DNA of 26,801 nucleotides, taken from contig CATOOY010000008.1 in NCBI GenBank assembly GCA_951801995.1, positions 1 through 26,801 on the forward strand. Direction: 5' to 3'. Made by a program: the position numbers and the translations under genes. Position 1 is the stretch's first letter; each line of letters starts with the position of its first letter. The stretch is from an uncultured Erysipelotrichaceae bacterium (GTDB taxonomy: Bacteria; Bacillota_I; Bacilli_A; RF39; UBA660). Of this stretch, positions 7,592 through 15,264 are shown one piece after another. Below the pieces are notes generated by a model that did no database searches, had not been told where the DNA came from, and saw only the letters and a list, made by a program, of their open reading frames with translations.

Positions 7592-8295
7592 ATTTCTTCT
7601 ATATATTTATTTACATATTCTGCCCAATCTGTACTTTCTGCATATTTACTATTCATTGCTTCTGGGGTAGTTAATCCTATTTCATAATAATTATAATATA
7701 AGTTTTCCACATATTTTTGTATTCCTATATCTAATGTTTTAAAAGAACGATAGGATCCTGCGCAGGTAGGATTTCCTTTCATTCCTCCTATATTATTACA
7801 ATTTTTTACTAAATAACTACATCCCCATTTGCAACCTGTTTCTTGTAAAACAATGGCTACAACTAAATAGGGATCCATATTATATTTTATGGAAAGGTTT
7901 GCAAATGTATTTCCATAACCACTTAGATTAGAATATAATGATTTATCTAATTTTTCACTTAATTGTTGCATAGTAAGTCCATCATAAACGATAGGATCTT
8001 TTAATGTCTTTTGTAGTTCTTCTTCTTTTTTTATTATTTCTATTTGTATTTCTGTTATTTTTTCTTTTATTTTGAATGTTGCTTCTTTTATTTTTTCTTG
8101 TACCTCTTCTTTTGTTATTTGCTTTTTTTGCTCTTGGTTTGCTATTTTCTTTGCTTCATAAAAATTATCTTTTCCTTCACTAACATTTGTTTTTCCTATT
8201 TCTAATACTGTTGTTTTACTAAAAAGATATGTACTTATGAATATATTTATTATTATTAATACTATCATAACCCGCAGGGGTTTTTGATTTTTCAT
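7579..8295 (-). CDS. Membrane-anchored glucosaminidase-like peptidoglycan hydrolase
   Basis: The 238-residue protein has one N-terminal anchor (about 9-26), a Lys/Glu-rich coiled-coil stalk (about 45-100) and an extracellular C-terminal domain (about 115-235) of the N-acetylglucosaminidase (GH73-like) fold. Key features are YLVVAIVLQETG with candidate catalytic E152, the NNIGGMKG motif (167-174), and YRSFKTLDIGIQKYVENL. Four cysteines (155, 159, 166, 178) surround the active site and could form disulfides. It probably cuts cell-wall glycan close to the membrane, linked to growth or sporulation. ATG at 8295 is chosen over GTG at 8304 because AAGGAG is eight bases before the ATG and overlaps the GTG. 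Confidence 0.78.
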   Translation of the reverse strand: MKNQKPLRVMIVLIIINIFISTYLFSKTTVLEIGKTNVSEGKDNFYEAKKIANQEQKKQITKEEVQEKIKEATFKIKEKITEIQIEIIKKEEELQKTLKDPIVYDGLTMQQLSEKLDKSLYSNLSGYGNTFANLSIKYNMDPYLVVAIVLQETGCKWGCSYLVKNCNNIGGMKGNPTCAGSYRSFKTLDIGIQKYVENLYYNYYEIGLTTPEAMNSKYAESTDWAEYVNKYIEEIKAK

Positions 8296-8324
8296 TTTTT
8301 TCACTCCTTAAATAAAGTGTTGTT

Positions 8325-8353
8325 TATTCTAACAAAAAAATAAAATTTGTCAA
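8325..8353 (-). promoter_or_regulatory. Promoter of the glucosaminidase-like gene
   Basis: Minus-strand TTGACA (8348-8353), 17 bases, AGAATA (8325-8330). Its -35 is one base from the -35 of the divergent sirtuin promoter. Confidence 0.55.
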
Positions 8354-8354
8354 A

Positions 8355-8383
8355 TTGACGTACTCATAAAACAAAACTATAAT
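8355..8383 (+). promoter_or_regulatory. Promoter of the sirtuin gene
   Basis: TTGACG (8355-8360), 17 bases, TATAAT (8378-8383). The position excludes the GTG at 8385 as start and supports ATG at 8400. Confidence 0.7.
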
Positions 8384-8399
8384 AGTGGAAGGTGATTTT

Positions 8400-9131
8400 A
8401 TGGATGAGAAAATATCTCTTCTTGCTTCTTATATAAAAGAGTGTGAAAATATTGTGTTTTTTGGAGGTGCTGGTGTTTCAACTGAAAGTGGTATTCCTGA
8501 TTTTAGAAGCAAGGATGGTCTATATAGTCAAGATTATGCTTTTTCTTTTGAAAAGATTCTTCGCTCTTCCTTTTTTTATTTAAATCCTTTTGTTTTTTTT
8601 GATTTTTATAGAAATAAGATGGATGTAAGAGATAAAGAACCAAATTTTACACATACTTTTTTAACCACTTTAGAAGAAAAGGGAAAATTAAAAGCTATTA
8701 TTACACAAAATATTGATGGATTGCACGAAAAGGCTGGTAGTAAAAATATTATTTCTTTACATGGAAGTATATATAATAATTATTGTATAAAATGTAATAA
8801 GAGATATGATGTAAATTTTATTTTTGAAAGTAAAAAAATACCTACTTGTTCTTGTGGATTTCCTATTAAACCAGATATTGTATTATATGGAGAGGAACTT
8901 TCTATACATACCCTTTCTTTAGCTATAGAAAAAATAAAGAATGCTGATATGCTTATTGTAGGTGGAACTTCTTTAAGTGTTTTTCCTGCTAATACTTTAC
9001 TTTCTTATTTCCATGGGAAAAGACTTGTTATTATAAATATGGAAAAAACAGATTTTGATAAGGATGCCCATTTAGTTATCCACCATAAAATTGGTGAAGT
9101 TTTTAAATTATTATCTCAAAAAAGTGTATAA
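8400..9131 (+). CDS. cobB: NAD-dependent protein deacylase, sirtuin (Sir2/CobB family)
   Basis: The 243-residue protein has all sirtuin landmarks in order: GGAGVSTESGIPDFRS (NAD binding), TQNIDGLHEKAG, the catalytic-His motif SLHGSIYNNYC, a zinc site with CIKC and CSC, KPDIVLYGEEL, and VGGTSLSVFPAN. It transfers acyl groups from lysine side chains to ADP-ribose, giving nicotinamide and O-acyl-ADP-ribose; bacterial targets include acetyl-CoA synthetase and chromosome or motility proteins. The start is the ATG at 8400 preceded by GAAGGTGAT. It stands alone and is one of the few plus-strand genes here. No terminator of its own is obvious before the convergent gene. Confidence 0.93.
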   Translation: MDEKISLLASYIKECENIVFFGGAGVSTESGIPDFRSKDGLYSQDYAFSFEKILRSSFFYLNPFVFFDFYRNKMDVRDKEPNFTHTFLTTLEEKGKLKAIITQNIDGLHEKAGSKNIISLHGSIYNNYCIKCNKRYDVNFIFESKKIPTCSCGFPIKPDIVLYGEELSIHTLSLAIEKIKNADMLIVGGTSLSVFPANTLLSYFHGKRLVIINMEKTDFDKDAHLVIHHKIGEVFKLLSQKSV

Positions 9132-9203
9132 CTTTTTCTTTTTTGTGGAAAATTATTAAAAAGTAAGATATTTCTATTTTATCTATTCTATAAATTCATT
9201 TAC

Positions 9204-9226
9204 AAAAAAGACATCTTTATAAGATG
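9204..9226 (-). terminator. Intrinsic terminator of the FIST-aldehyde dehydrogenase operon
   Basis: Minus-strand 6-bp stem CATCTT/AAGATG with a 3-base loop, then TC and six T. It starts one base after the stop codon of the gene ending at 9228. The intervening bases back to 9131 hold nothing else clear. Confidence 0.7.
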
Positions 9227-9227
9227 C

Positions 9228-10664
9228 CTATTCAAATATATTTTTTAATACAATTGTTTTTATTTTACTCATTTCATTTAGTGTTGTTGCAATTCCTTCA
9301 TTTCCTATGCCACTATATTTCCAACCACCAAATGGCATTTCAGCTGACCGATAGAAACTAGCTCCATTGATTACAACACCACCACATTCTAATTTTTCGG
9401 CAACATTAAATGCTGTTTTCATGTCACGTGTGATAATATTTCCACATAATCCAAAAGACGATTGATTGGCTATTTGTATTGCTTCTTCGATTGTATCATA
9501 TCCAATTATGGAAATAACAGGTCCGAATATCTCCATGTCTTTTGCAACTTTCATATCTTTTGTAATTCCATCTAGAATAGTTGGTTCATAGAAAGCACCC
9601 TTTCTATGTCCTCCTATTATCATTTTTGCTCCTGCTTTTATTGTATCATTTACTTGTTTTTCTACGGTTATAGCTGCTTTTTCACTTATTAAACATCCAA
9701 TTTGTGTTTCTGGATCTTGTGGATCTCCTACTTTTAATGTTTTCATTTTTTCTATCATTTTATTTATATATTCTTCTTTTACTTTATTGTGTATTAAAAA
9801 TCTTTTACTAGCACAGCATACTTGTCCTGTGTTGTAAAATCTTCCCCATACTGTTTCTTCTACTGCTAAGTCTATATCTCCATCTTCGTGTAAAATAAAA
9901 GCATCATTTCCACCTAATTCTAGCATAACATGGGTTAAGTTTTTTGCTGCTGTTTTCATGGTTTCTATTCCTACGCTTGTGCTTCCTGTTACACTTACTA
10001 AGTGTACTTTAGGATGACTTGCTAATGCTTTTCCTACTATTTCACCACTACCATGTACTACTTCAATTACACCTGCAGGGATGCCTGCTTCTCTTAATAA
10101 ATCTACTAATTTAGTGAGTGTTAATGGATTGGCTGTTGAAGGTTTTACAATAACTGCATTTCCCATAATAAGTGCAGATGGGACTTTTTGACCAAATAAG
10201 TCTACTGGAAAATTAAATGGAATGATACATGCCACTACACCTAATGGTGCTCTTACAGTATACTGAAAAGTTTTTTCTTGTCCTTTTTCTGTTCCATTTG
10301 GAATAGTAATGCCGTATAAATGTTTCGCTTTTTCTACATAACCATATACAAATGTACGAACATTTCCTATTTCAGCCTTTGCTTCTTTTATGGGTTTTCC
10401 TGTTTCTGCTGAAAGAAGTTTTGCTAAATCATCTGCTTCTTCTTCTACTAATTCTACATATTTTTCTAAGATTTTTCCTCTTTCATACATTGGTGTTTCT
10501 GCCCACTCTTTTTGTGCTTCTTCTGCATATTTTACTGCTTTATCTACATCTTTTTCTGTACTGTTAGGTACACTTGCTATAAATTCATTTGTTGCTGGAT
10601 TGGTAACATCTATTTTTTCCCCATTACTTGCTTCTAACCATTCATTTCCAATTAAATTTTTCAT
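9228..10664 (-). CDS. NAD(P)-dependent aldehyde dehydrogenase
   Basis: The 478-residue protein matches full-length ALDH superfamily enzymes. NAD-binding features are IIPFNFPVDLF (147-157), KPSTANPLT and VTGSTSVG. The general base is E249 in LELGGND, the catalytic cysteine C283 in GQVCCAS, and the C-terminal motifs are EIFGPV and PFGGWKYSGIG. It oxidises an aldehyde to the acid; the sequence resembles succinate-semialdehyde, lactaldehyde or glyceraldehyde-3-phosphate type enzymes, and the substrate cannot be settled by eye. The start is placed at 10664, where AGGAGG lies five bases upstream; the preceding 17 codons overlap the FIST gene. It follows that gene by 8 bp, so both share one transcript. 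Confidence 0.9.
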   Translation of the reverse strand: MKNLIGNEWLEASNGEKIDVTNPATNEFIASVPNSTEKDVDKAVKYAEEAQKEWAETPMYERGKILEKYVELVEEEADDLAKLLSAETGKPIKEAKAEIGNVRTFVYGYVEKAKHLYGITIPNGTEKGQEKTFQYTVRAPLGVVACIIPFNFPVDLFGQKVPSALIMGNAVIVKPSTANPLTLTKLVDLLREAGIPAGVIEVVHGSGEIVGKALASHPKVHLVSVTGSTSVGIETMKTAAKNLTHVMLELGGNDAFILHEDGDIDLAVEETVWGRFYNTGQVCCASKRFLIHNKVKEEYINKMIEKMKTLKVGDPQDPETQIGCLISEKAAITVEKQVNDTIKAGAKMIIGGHRKGAFYEPTILDGITKDMKVAKDMEIFGPVISIIGYDTIEEAIQIANQSSFGLCGNIITRDMKTAFNVAEKLECGGVVINGASFYRSAEMPFGGWKYSGIGNEGIATTLNEMSKIKTIVLKNIFE

Positions 10665-10672
10665 AGTTCCTC

Positions 10673-11839
10673 CTATTCTCCAAATGCAGTGAATGATAGC
10701 ATTAATCCACCACAACTATTGGCACTATGGTTGGTATATCCATATTCTCCAAATGTAAAAATTGTCATAAATGGAATATCCCCAGCTACTTCTTTTAAAT
10801 TTTGATATACTTCTTCCATCCGATCTTTTATTCCTAGTTTTCTTCCACCACAATGTACTAAGAAATAACCACCTGGTTTTACATCTAGACTTTTGTTTGC
10901 TTTTTCTAATGTATCTTTTGTACTTTTAATTAATCCTTCTACTGTGGTTTCCATACGAATAATGGCTGTTCCTATTTCTAAGTTATTTCCAACATTCATA
11001 GTATTATCTTCGTTTCCAACCATTGGATGACGGATGAGTGTTAAATCCCCTAATGGATCTTTTATACCAAGTGGGGATAAAATAGATGCAGAGAGTAAAT
11101 CCATACCTTGTAATTTATCTACTGTTGTTCCTGTCCACTCTGCATATCTTTGTAAGGCAGGTATTCCATCTATTTCTGCAAGTGTTCTTTTTCCATCTAG
11201 TTTTGTAATAATCCCTCTATCTGATGTTTCTTCGTATGCTCCCGTATATTCTGTTACTATTTTTTTATTTGTATAAATAAAGAGAACTGCACAACCATCT
11301 GTAAAGGTTTTATCATCACAATATATTTTCCATTCTGCATTTACAGTATCATCTGCACAACTTCCACCAAAGAAAGGAACTCGTCCTATTACATCTTGTA
11401 TCCCTTTTAAATATTGTTCTTCTTCAGCAGGAGATGCTACCATATAGAAATAGGAAGGTCTTATTTTAGAACCTGCTTTTTTTATGGCTTCTACTGCAAT
11501 ATTTCTTCCTGTTTCTCTAGGGTCATTTCCTCTTTCCATTCCTGATGTTACTACTTTTGTATCTTCATCATCTAATATCATCATTCCAGAAAAACCATTT
11601 TCTGATGTAATGATTCCTTCTGATACTATCAGTGAACCTGAAGAGGTACACCCAATAATAGGAAGGGTACCTATCACACTTTTTGCCCCTTTTAATAATT
11701 CATCGCTATTGTATTTACAAGAACCATATAAAAGAGCTGCTTTAGGATTTATATATCCCTCCATTGCTTTGGTTGCTGTTTCTTTTCCTGATGTAAAACT
11801 ATCTACATCTACACTATAACCAACTTTTGTTTTTAACAT
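10673..11839 (-). CDS. FIST domain sensory protein (FIST_N + FIST_C)
   Basis: The 388-residue soluble protein has FIST hallmarks. The N-domain shows AALLYGSCKYNSDELLKG, IIGCTSSGSLIVSEG and a conserved VPFFGGSCADD. The C-domain ends with YFLVHCGGRKLG, MTIFTFGEYGY and NSCGGLMLSFTAFGE. FIST domains are predicted to bind small ligands, perhaps amino-acid derivatives, and are often coupled to chemotaxis or cyclic-nucleotide signalling. Here there is no output domain; instead an aldehyde dehydrogenase gene follows 8 bp downstream. I infer a ligand-binding or cofactor role tied to that enzyme. The start has AAGGAGG nine bases upstream. Confidence 0.88.
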   Translation of the reverse strand: MLKTKVGYSVDVDSFTSGKETATKAMEGYINPKAALLYGSCKYNSDELLKGAKSVIGTLPIIGCTSSGSLIVSEGIITSENGFSGMMILDDEDTKVVTSGMERGNDPRETGRNIAVEAIKKAGSKIRPSYFYMVASPAEEEQYLKGIQDVIGRVPFFGGSCADDTVNAEWKIYCDDKTFTDGCAVLFIYTNKKIVTEYTGAYEETSDRGIITKLDGKRTLAEIDGIPALQRYAEWTGTTVDKLQGMDLLSASILSPLGIKDPLGDLTLIRHPMVGNEDNTMNVGNNLEIGTAIIRMETTVEGLIKSTKDTLEKANKSLDVKPGGYFLVHCGGRKLGIKDRMEEVYQNLKEVAGDIPFMTIFTFGEYGYTNHSANSCGGLMLSFTAFGE

Positions 11840-11861
11840 AACCTTTTCCTCCTTATTATTT

Positions 11862-11870
11862 ATTATAGCA
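11862..11870 (-). promoter_or_regulatory. Extended -10 promoter of the FIST-ALDH operon
   Basis: Minus-strand TGCTATAAT (extended -10, TATAAT at 11862-11867). The -35 region is poor, suggesting either reliance on the TG motif or an activator. Confidence 0.5.
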
Positions 11871-11942
11871 CAGCTCTAGTTTCCTATTTTTTTATTTTTT
11901 TACTTTTTTACATTATTTGTCATATGGTTTTGTAAAAGAAAC

Positions 11943-12158
11943 TTACTTATTTTTTCTTTTGTAATCTGTATAAAATAAGTCATCTGGTTTCATATTAAAT
12001 ATTGTAGCAATCTGTAAAGCTCTATCATAAAAAAGTCTTTTTCTTCCTGTTTCTAATTGCCAATAATAAGAAACAGAAACTCCCATTTTATCTGCAATTT
12101 CTTTCATTTTTATTTTATTTTCTTTTCGTATTTGTTTCAATTTACTTTCACTATTCAT
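11943..12158 (-). CDS. XRE-family transcriptional regulator, divergent member
   Basis: The 71-residue protein is almost entirely one XRE/Cro helix-turn-helix domain: LKQIRKENKIKMKEIADKMGVSVSYYWQLETGRKRLFYDRALQIATIFNMKPDDLF. The recognition helix is within SVSYYWQLETGRK. It is transcribed away from two related regulator genes, and its promoter is overlapped by the 27-bp palindrome at 12182-12208, so it is probably repressed by one of the products of this locus. The size and divergent layout resemble phage Cro/CI or ImmR-type switch genes, but no phage genes adjoin. Confidence 0.85.
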   Translation of the reverse strand: MNSESKLKQIRKENKIKMKEIADKMGVSVSYYWQLETGRKRLFYDRALQIATIFNMKPDDLFYTDYKRKNK

Positions 12159-12173
12159 CTAACCACCTATATT

Positions 12174-12202
12174 ATTATACCTTTTTATAGACTATTAGTC
12201 TA
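12174..12202 (-). promoter_or_regulatory. Promoter of the divergent XRE gene, overlapped by the palindrome
   Basis: Minus-strand TAGACT (12197-12202), 17 bases, TATAAT (12174-12179). The -35 and most of the spacer lie inside the palindrome, so an occupied operator would block this promoter. Confidence 0.6.
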
Positions 12203-12208
12203 TAAAAA
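12182..12208. promoter_or_regulatory. Perfect 27-bp palindrome, probable XRE operator
   Basis: Two 13-base arms (TTTTTATAGACTA and its exact complement) flank a single central T at 12195. It lies between the divergent XRE genes. A degenerate copy with the same left half (TTTTATAGACTA) sits at 12481-12502, upstream of the duplicated gene. Twofold symmetry and promoter overlap indicate a dimer-bound operator. Confidence 0.75.
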
Positions 12209-12780
12209 ATTACATATATTTGTGCGAAAATAGCACTAGAGGTGAAAGTATGACTAATAGCAAACATCATGATATTTATAATATTATTGGTAAAAATATT
12301 AAAAAGTATAGAAAAAAGAAGGGAATTACTCAAAGAGAGTTAGCAGAATCTTTGCTTTTAAGTGATAGCTTTATTGCTAAGTTAGAGTCTGTTACAAAGC
12401 AAACTTTATCGATTGATACTTTAGAACTTATCGCAAATAAACTAGATACTCCTATTACATTTTTTTTTGAGGAAGACTAATTTTATAGACTATTTATCTA
12501 TATAAGAAAACTTTTATTTATGGGAAAATAGCACTAGAGGTGAAAGTATGACTAATAGCAAATCACATAATATTTATAATGTAATTGGTAAAAATATTAA
12601 AAAATACAGAAAAAAGAAGGGAATTACTCAAAGAGAGTTAGCAGAATCTTTGCTTTTAAGTGATAGCTTTATTGCTAAGTTAGAGTCTGTTACATCACAG
12701 ACTTTATCAATTGATACTTTAGAACTTATTGCAAATAAACTAGATACTCCTATTACTTCTTTCTTTGATGAAAAGGTAAT
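12183..12780 (+). repeat. 298-bp tandem duplication carrying regulator, leader and operator
   Basis: Two consecutive units begin at 12183 and 12481 and are offset by exactly 298 bases, as shown by both the TTTTATAGAC blocks and the start codons at 12250 and 12548. Each has a half-conserved operator, a near-identical leader (GAAAATAGCACTAGAGGTG) and an XRE gene. The leader and central HTH coding block are almost identical at the DNA level, while the palindrome and the gene ends have diverged. The right-hand edge is approximate. Confidence 0.85.
12250..12480 (+). CDS. XRE-family transcriptional regulator, copy 1
   Basis: The 76-residue protein consists of a short N-terminal leader (MTNSKHHDIYNIIGKN) and one XRE HTH: IKKYRKKKGITQRELAESLL followed by LSDSFIAKLES. 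The C-terminal helix bundle (TLSIDTLELIANKLDTPITFFF) probably dimerises. The start at 12250 is set by GAGGTG six bases upstream; the ten codons before it are leader sequence that is repeated in front of copy 2. The product differs from copy 2 at 7 of 76 positions. It lies just right of the palindromic operator, divergent from the 71-residue XRE gene. Confidence 0.88.
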   Translation: MTNSKHHDIYNIIGKNIKKYRKKKGITQRELAESLLLSDSFIAKLESVTKQTLSIDTLELIANKLDTPITFFFEED

Positions 12781-12802
12781 GAAGGAAAATAAAAAGAATT
12801 AA
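12548..12802 (+). CDS. XRE-family transcriptional regulator, copy 2
   Basis: This 84-residue near-copy of the preceding regulator is about 91% identical over 76 residues (changes at positions 6, 8, 12, 50, 71, 74 and 76) and has an extra basic tail (VMKENKKN). The entire recognition-helix region is unchanged, so both proteins should read the same DNA site. Position 50 (K to S) lies just after the HTH, and the C-terminal changes could alter dimer choice. The gene ends inside a bidirectional terminator shared with typA. Confidence 0.88.
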   Translation: MTNSKSHNIYNVIGKNIKKYRKKKGITQRELAESLLLSDSFIAKLESVTSQTLSIDTLELIANKLDTPITSFFDEKVMKENKKN

Positions 12803-12821
12803 GTTATTTTTAATTCTTTTT
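12791..12821. terminator. Bidirectional terminator between XRE copy 2 and typA
   Basis: A perfect 12-bp inverted repeat, AAAAAGAATTAA/TTAATTCTTTTT, with a 7-base loop. Each arm supplies the T-tract for one direction, and both stop codons (12800-12802 plus strand, 12810-12812 minus strand) lie in the stem. Confidence 0.85.
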
Positions 12822-14636
12822 TTCTTTTTTTCTACTATCTAATTTTTTTCTTTCTTCTGTTTTTAATACTTTTTTACGAAGTCTAAAGCTTTGTGGTGTT
12901 ACTTCTACAAGCTCATCACTATTGATATAGTCTAAACATGCTTCTAATGACATTACTCTTGGTCTTTTTAATACTACTGTATGATCTTTTCCAGCACTTC
13001 TTGTATTGGTTAAGTTTTTTCCTTTTACTACATTTACTGCTAAATCATTATCATGTGTATGTTCCCCTACGATCATCCCTTCGTATACTTCAGCACCTGG
13101 TTCTATAAACATGACTCCTCTATCTTCTAGTCCTCCTAAGGCATAGGCAGTGGCTTTTCCATTTTCCATAGATACAAGTACACCTAATTTTCTTTCTCCT
13201 ACTGTATCTCCTGCCATTTTTCTATATTCTTTATAGGAATGATTCATGATACCATATCCTTTTGTCATGGTCATGAATTCTGTAGAAAATCCTATGAGTC
13301 CTCTTGATGGGATTGTATATAGAAGTCTTACGTTGTTGTCATGATTTTCCATTTTTTCCATGGTTCCTTCTCTTTTTCCTAGTGCTTCTATTACACTTCC
13401 TACATGTTCTTCTGGAACATCTATTTGTAATTCTTCATATGGCTCACATATTACTCCATCTATTTCTTTTTTGATGACACGTGGTTTGGATACTTCTAGT
13501 TCAAACCCTTCTCTTCGCATATTCTCAATTAAAATAGATAGATGTAGTTCTCCTCTTCCTGATACGAGGAAGGATTCATTATCGTTGGGTTCTATTTTTA
13601 ATGATACATCTCTTTCTGTTTCTTTAAATAACCTTTCTTCTATTTTACGGGCTGTGACTATTTTACCTTCTCTTCCTACAAAAGGACTAGAGTTGGTTCC
13701 GAAGGTCATTTGAAGGGTTGGTTCATCTATACGAAGTAGTGGGAGTGCTTCTTCTTTCCCTACTGTACATATTGTTTCTCCTACTTCTATATCTGCAAGC
13801 CCAGCAATTGCGACAATGTCACCTGCTTCTGCTTCTTCTACTTCTATTCTTTTTAATCCCAGAAAACCAAATATTTTAGCAATTCTAAATTGTTTGGTAC
13901 TTCCATCTCTTCTTACGCAAGTTGCCATTTCTCCTACTTTTATTTTTCCTCTTTTTACTCTACCTATACCAATTCTTCCTACAAAGTCATTATAATCTAA
14001 AAGGGCTGGTTGGAACTGAAATCCTCCTTCTATACTTACATTTGGAGCTGGTATATATTTTAATATTGCATCTAAAATAGGTTCCATTGTTTTTTCTTGC
14101 GTATTTATATCTGGTGATAAGCTAGATGTTCCAGCAAGGGCAGATGCATAAATAACTGGAAATTCTAATTGTTCTTCGTCTGCTCCGAGTTCAATAAATA
14201 AATCCAATACTTCATCTACCACTTCTTCTGGACGTGCTGTTTCTTTATCTATTTTATTTACTACTACAATGGGTGTGACACCTGCTTCTAAAGCTTTTTT
14301 TAATACAAAACGAGTTTGAGGCATGGTTCCTTCATATGCATCTACTACTAAAAGAACACCATCTACCATATTCATGATACGTTCTACTTCTCCACCAAAG
14401 TCAGCATGTCCTGGTGTATCTAATATATTAATACGCATATTTTTGTAATGAATTGCTGTTGTTTTGGCTAATATGGTGATTCCTCTTTCTCTTTCAATTG
14501 CATTGGAATCCATCATTCTATCTTTTACTTCTTCATTTTCTCTGAAGGTACCTGAATCACTTAATAATTTATCTACTAGGGTTGTTTTTCCATGATCTAC
14601 ATGGGCTATGATTGCTACATTTCTTATTTCTTTCAT
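12810..14636 (-). CDS. typA: Ribosome-associated translational GTPase TypA/BipA
   Basis: The 608-residue protein has the full BipA layout. The GTPase domain has AHVDHGKTTL (11-20), switch motif RERGITI, DTPGHADFGGEV and NKID. EF-G-like domains II, III and V follow (RGELHLSILIENMRREG; IPSRGLIGFSTEFMT), then the BipA-specific C-terminal domain with EGMIVGEHTHDNDLAVN and KNLTNTRSAG. BipA helps assemble the 50S subunit at low temperature and under stress. Start chosen at 14636 (MKEIRNVAIIAHVDHGK), the usual N terminus, preceded by AAGGAAG; the 18 extra upstream codons would span the promoter's -10. Single-gene unit. Confidence 0.96.
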   Translation of the reverse strand: MKEIRNVAIIAHVDHGKTTLVDKLLSDSGTFRENEEVKDRMMDSNAIERERGITILAKTTAIHYKNMRINILDTPGHADFGGEVERIMNMVDGVLLVVDAYEGTMPQTRFVLKKALEAGVTPIVVVNKIDKETARPEEVVDEVLDLFIELGADEEQLEFPVIYASALAGTSSLSPDINTQEKTMEPILDAILKYIPAPNVSIEGGFQFQPALLDYNDFVGRIGIGRVKRGKIKVGEMATCVRRDGSTKQFRIAKIFGFLGLKRIEVEEAEAGDIVAIAGLADIEVGETICTVGKEEALPLLRIDEPTLQMTFGTNSSPFVGREGKIVTARKIEERLFKETERDVSLKIEPNDNESFLVSGRGELHLSILIENMRREGFELEVSKPRVIKKEIDGVICEPYEELQIDVPEEHVGSVIEALGKREGTMEKMENHDNNVRLLYTIPSRGLIGFSTEFMTMTKGYGIMNHSYKEYRKMAGDTVGERKLGVLVSMENGKATAYALGGLEDRGVMFIEPGAEVYEGMIVGEHTHDNDLAVNVVKGKNLTNTRSAGKDHTVVLKRPRVMSLEACLDYINSDELVEVTPQSFRLRKKVLKTEERKKLDSRKKEKKN

Positions 14637-14660
14637 AAAATCCACTTCCTTGCTTTTGGT

Positions 14661-14690
14661 ATTATAGCACATTTTTTCTAATTGAAACAA
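14661..14690 (-). promoter_or_regulatory. Extended -10 promoter of typA
   Basis: Minus-strand TTGTTT (14685-14690), 18 bases, TATAAT (14661-14666) with TG one base before it. The TGCTATAAT core is the same as in front of the FIST operon. Confidence 0.6.
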
Positions 14691-14763
14691 TATTTTTATT
14701 ATGAAATAGGAAAGTATATTTTCTTTTCCAAAGATGATATTTTTCTACTTTAAAAATACTTAT

Positions 14764-14793
14764 ATAAAAACATGCACTATCTAGTATGCATGT
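14764..14793 (-). terminator. Intrinsic terminator of the NUDIX gene
   Basis: Minus-strand ACATGCA/TGCATGT stem (14770-14776 with 14787-14793), a loop able to pair further, and a short T-tract. The stop codon lies in the loop. Confidence 0.65.
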
Positions 14794-15214
14794 ATTCTTT
14801 TAATAAATAATCCATTGTTATTTTAATATCTGGAAAAACAGGTATATTTTCTAAATCATTTCTACTAAACCAGCCTATTCCTGTTGATTCTTTTTCATCA
14901 AAAATTCCTTCTTTTTGGTCAATTGTTTCTCCTACATATACGATATCTATATGTAAATCATCGTTTTTTCCTCTATTTTTTTGGATAGCAAGGGGTCTTA
15001 CAAAATCGCTTTCTCTTGGAAAGTGTTCTCCTAAAAGTTTAACACGAAGTCCTGTTTCTTCATATACTTCTCTTATTGCGGTTTCTTCGGGGGTTTCATT
15101 TTCTTCTATGTGGCCTCCTGGTTGTACCCATTTATTAAATTTTTTATGTTTTACTAATAAAATTTTTTTCTTATTTCTGTCTATTACAAATACAGATGCA
15201 CAAAAATGTCTCAT
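14777..15214 (-). CDS. NUDIX hydrolase
   Basis: The 145-residue protein has a perfect Nudix box at residues 34-56: G, five residues, E40, seven residues, then REVYEETGL. These residues bind Mg2+ and catalyse hydrolysis of a nucleoside diphosphate linked to another moiety. KWVQPGGHIEENE before the box and a C-terminal GIGWFSRNDLENI are usual for small house-cleaning Nudix enzymes. The substrate cannot be read from the sequence. ATG at 15214 is preferred because GTAGGTGA lies upstream; the longer form would begin nine codons earlier, within the promoter-to-SD leader. It has its own promoter and terminator. Confidence 0.9.
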   Translation of the reverse strand: MRHFCASVFVIDRNKKKILLVKHKKFNKWVQPGGHIEENETPEETAIREVYEETGLRVKLLGEHFPRESDFVRPLAIQKNRGKNDDLHIDIVYVGETIDQKEGIFDEKESTGIGWFSRNDLENIPVFPDIKITMDYLLKEYMHTR

Positions 15215-15232
15215 ACTTTCACCTACTTTTTT

Positions 15233-15261
15233 ATTATACAAGAAGAAGGTGAGAAGCGCAA
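15233..15261 (-). promoter_or_regulatory. Promoter of the NUDIX gene
   Basis: Minus-strand TTGCGC (15256-15261), 17 bases, TATAAT (15233-15238), between the end of the DUF421 gene and the NUDIX start. Confidence 0.65.
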
Positions 15262-15264
15262 CTT

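Noticed and set aside
10352..10692. Long plus-strand open frames opposite the aldehyde dehydrogenase gene
   Set aside because: They are antisense shadows of a well-supported gene and have Leu/Phe/Ser-rich compositions with no ribosome site.
12183..12780. The tandem repeat as a CRISPR or phase-variation array
   Set aside because: There are only two units, each a complete gene with its leader; no short spacers or simple-sequence tracts are involved.
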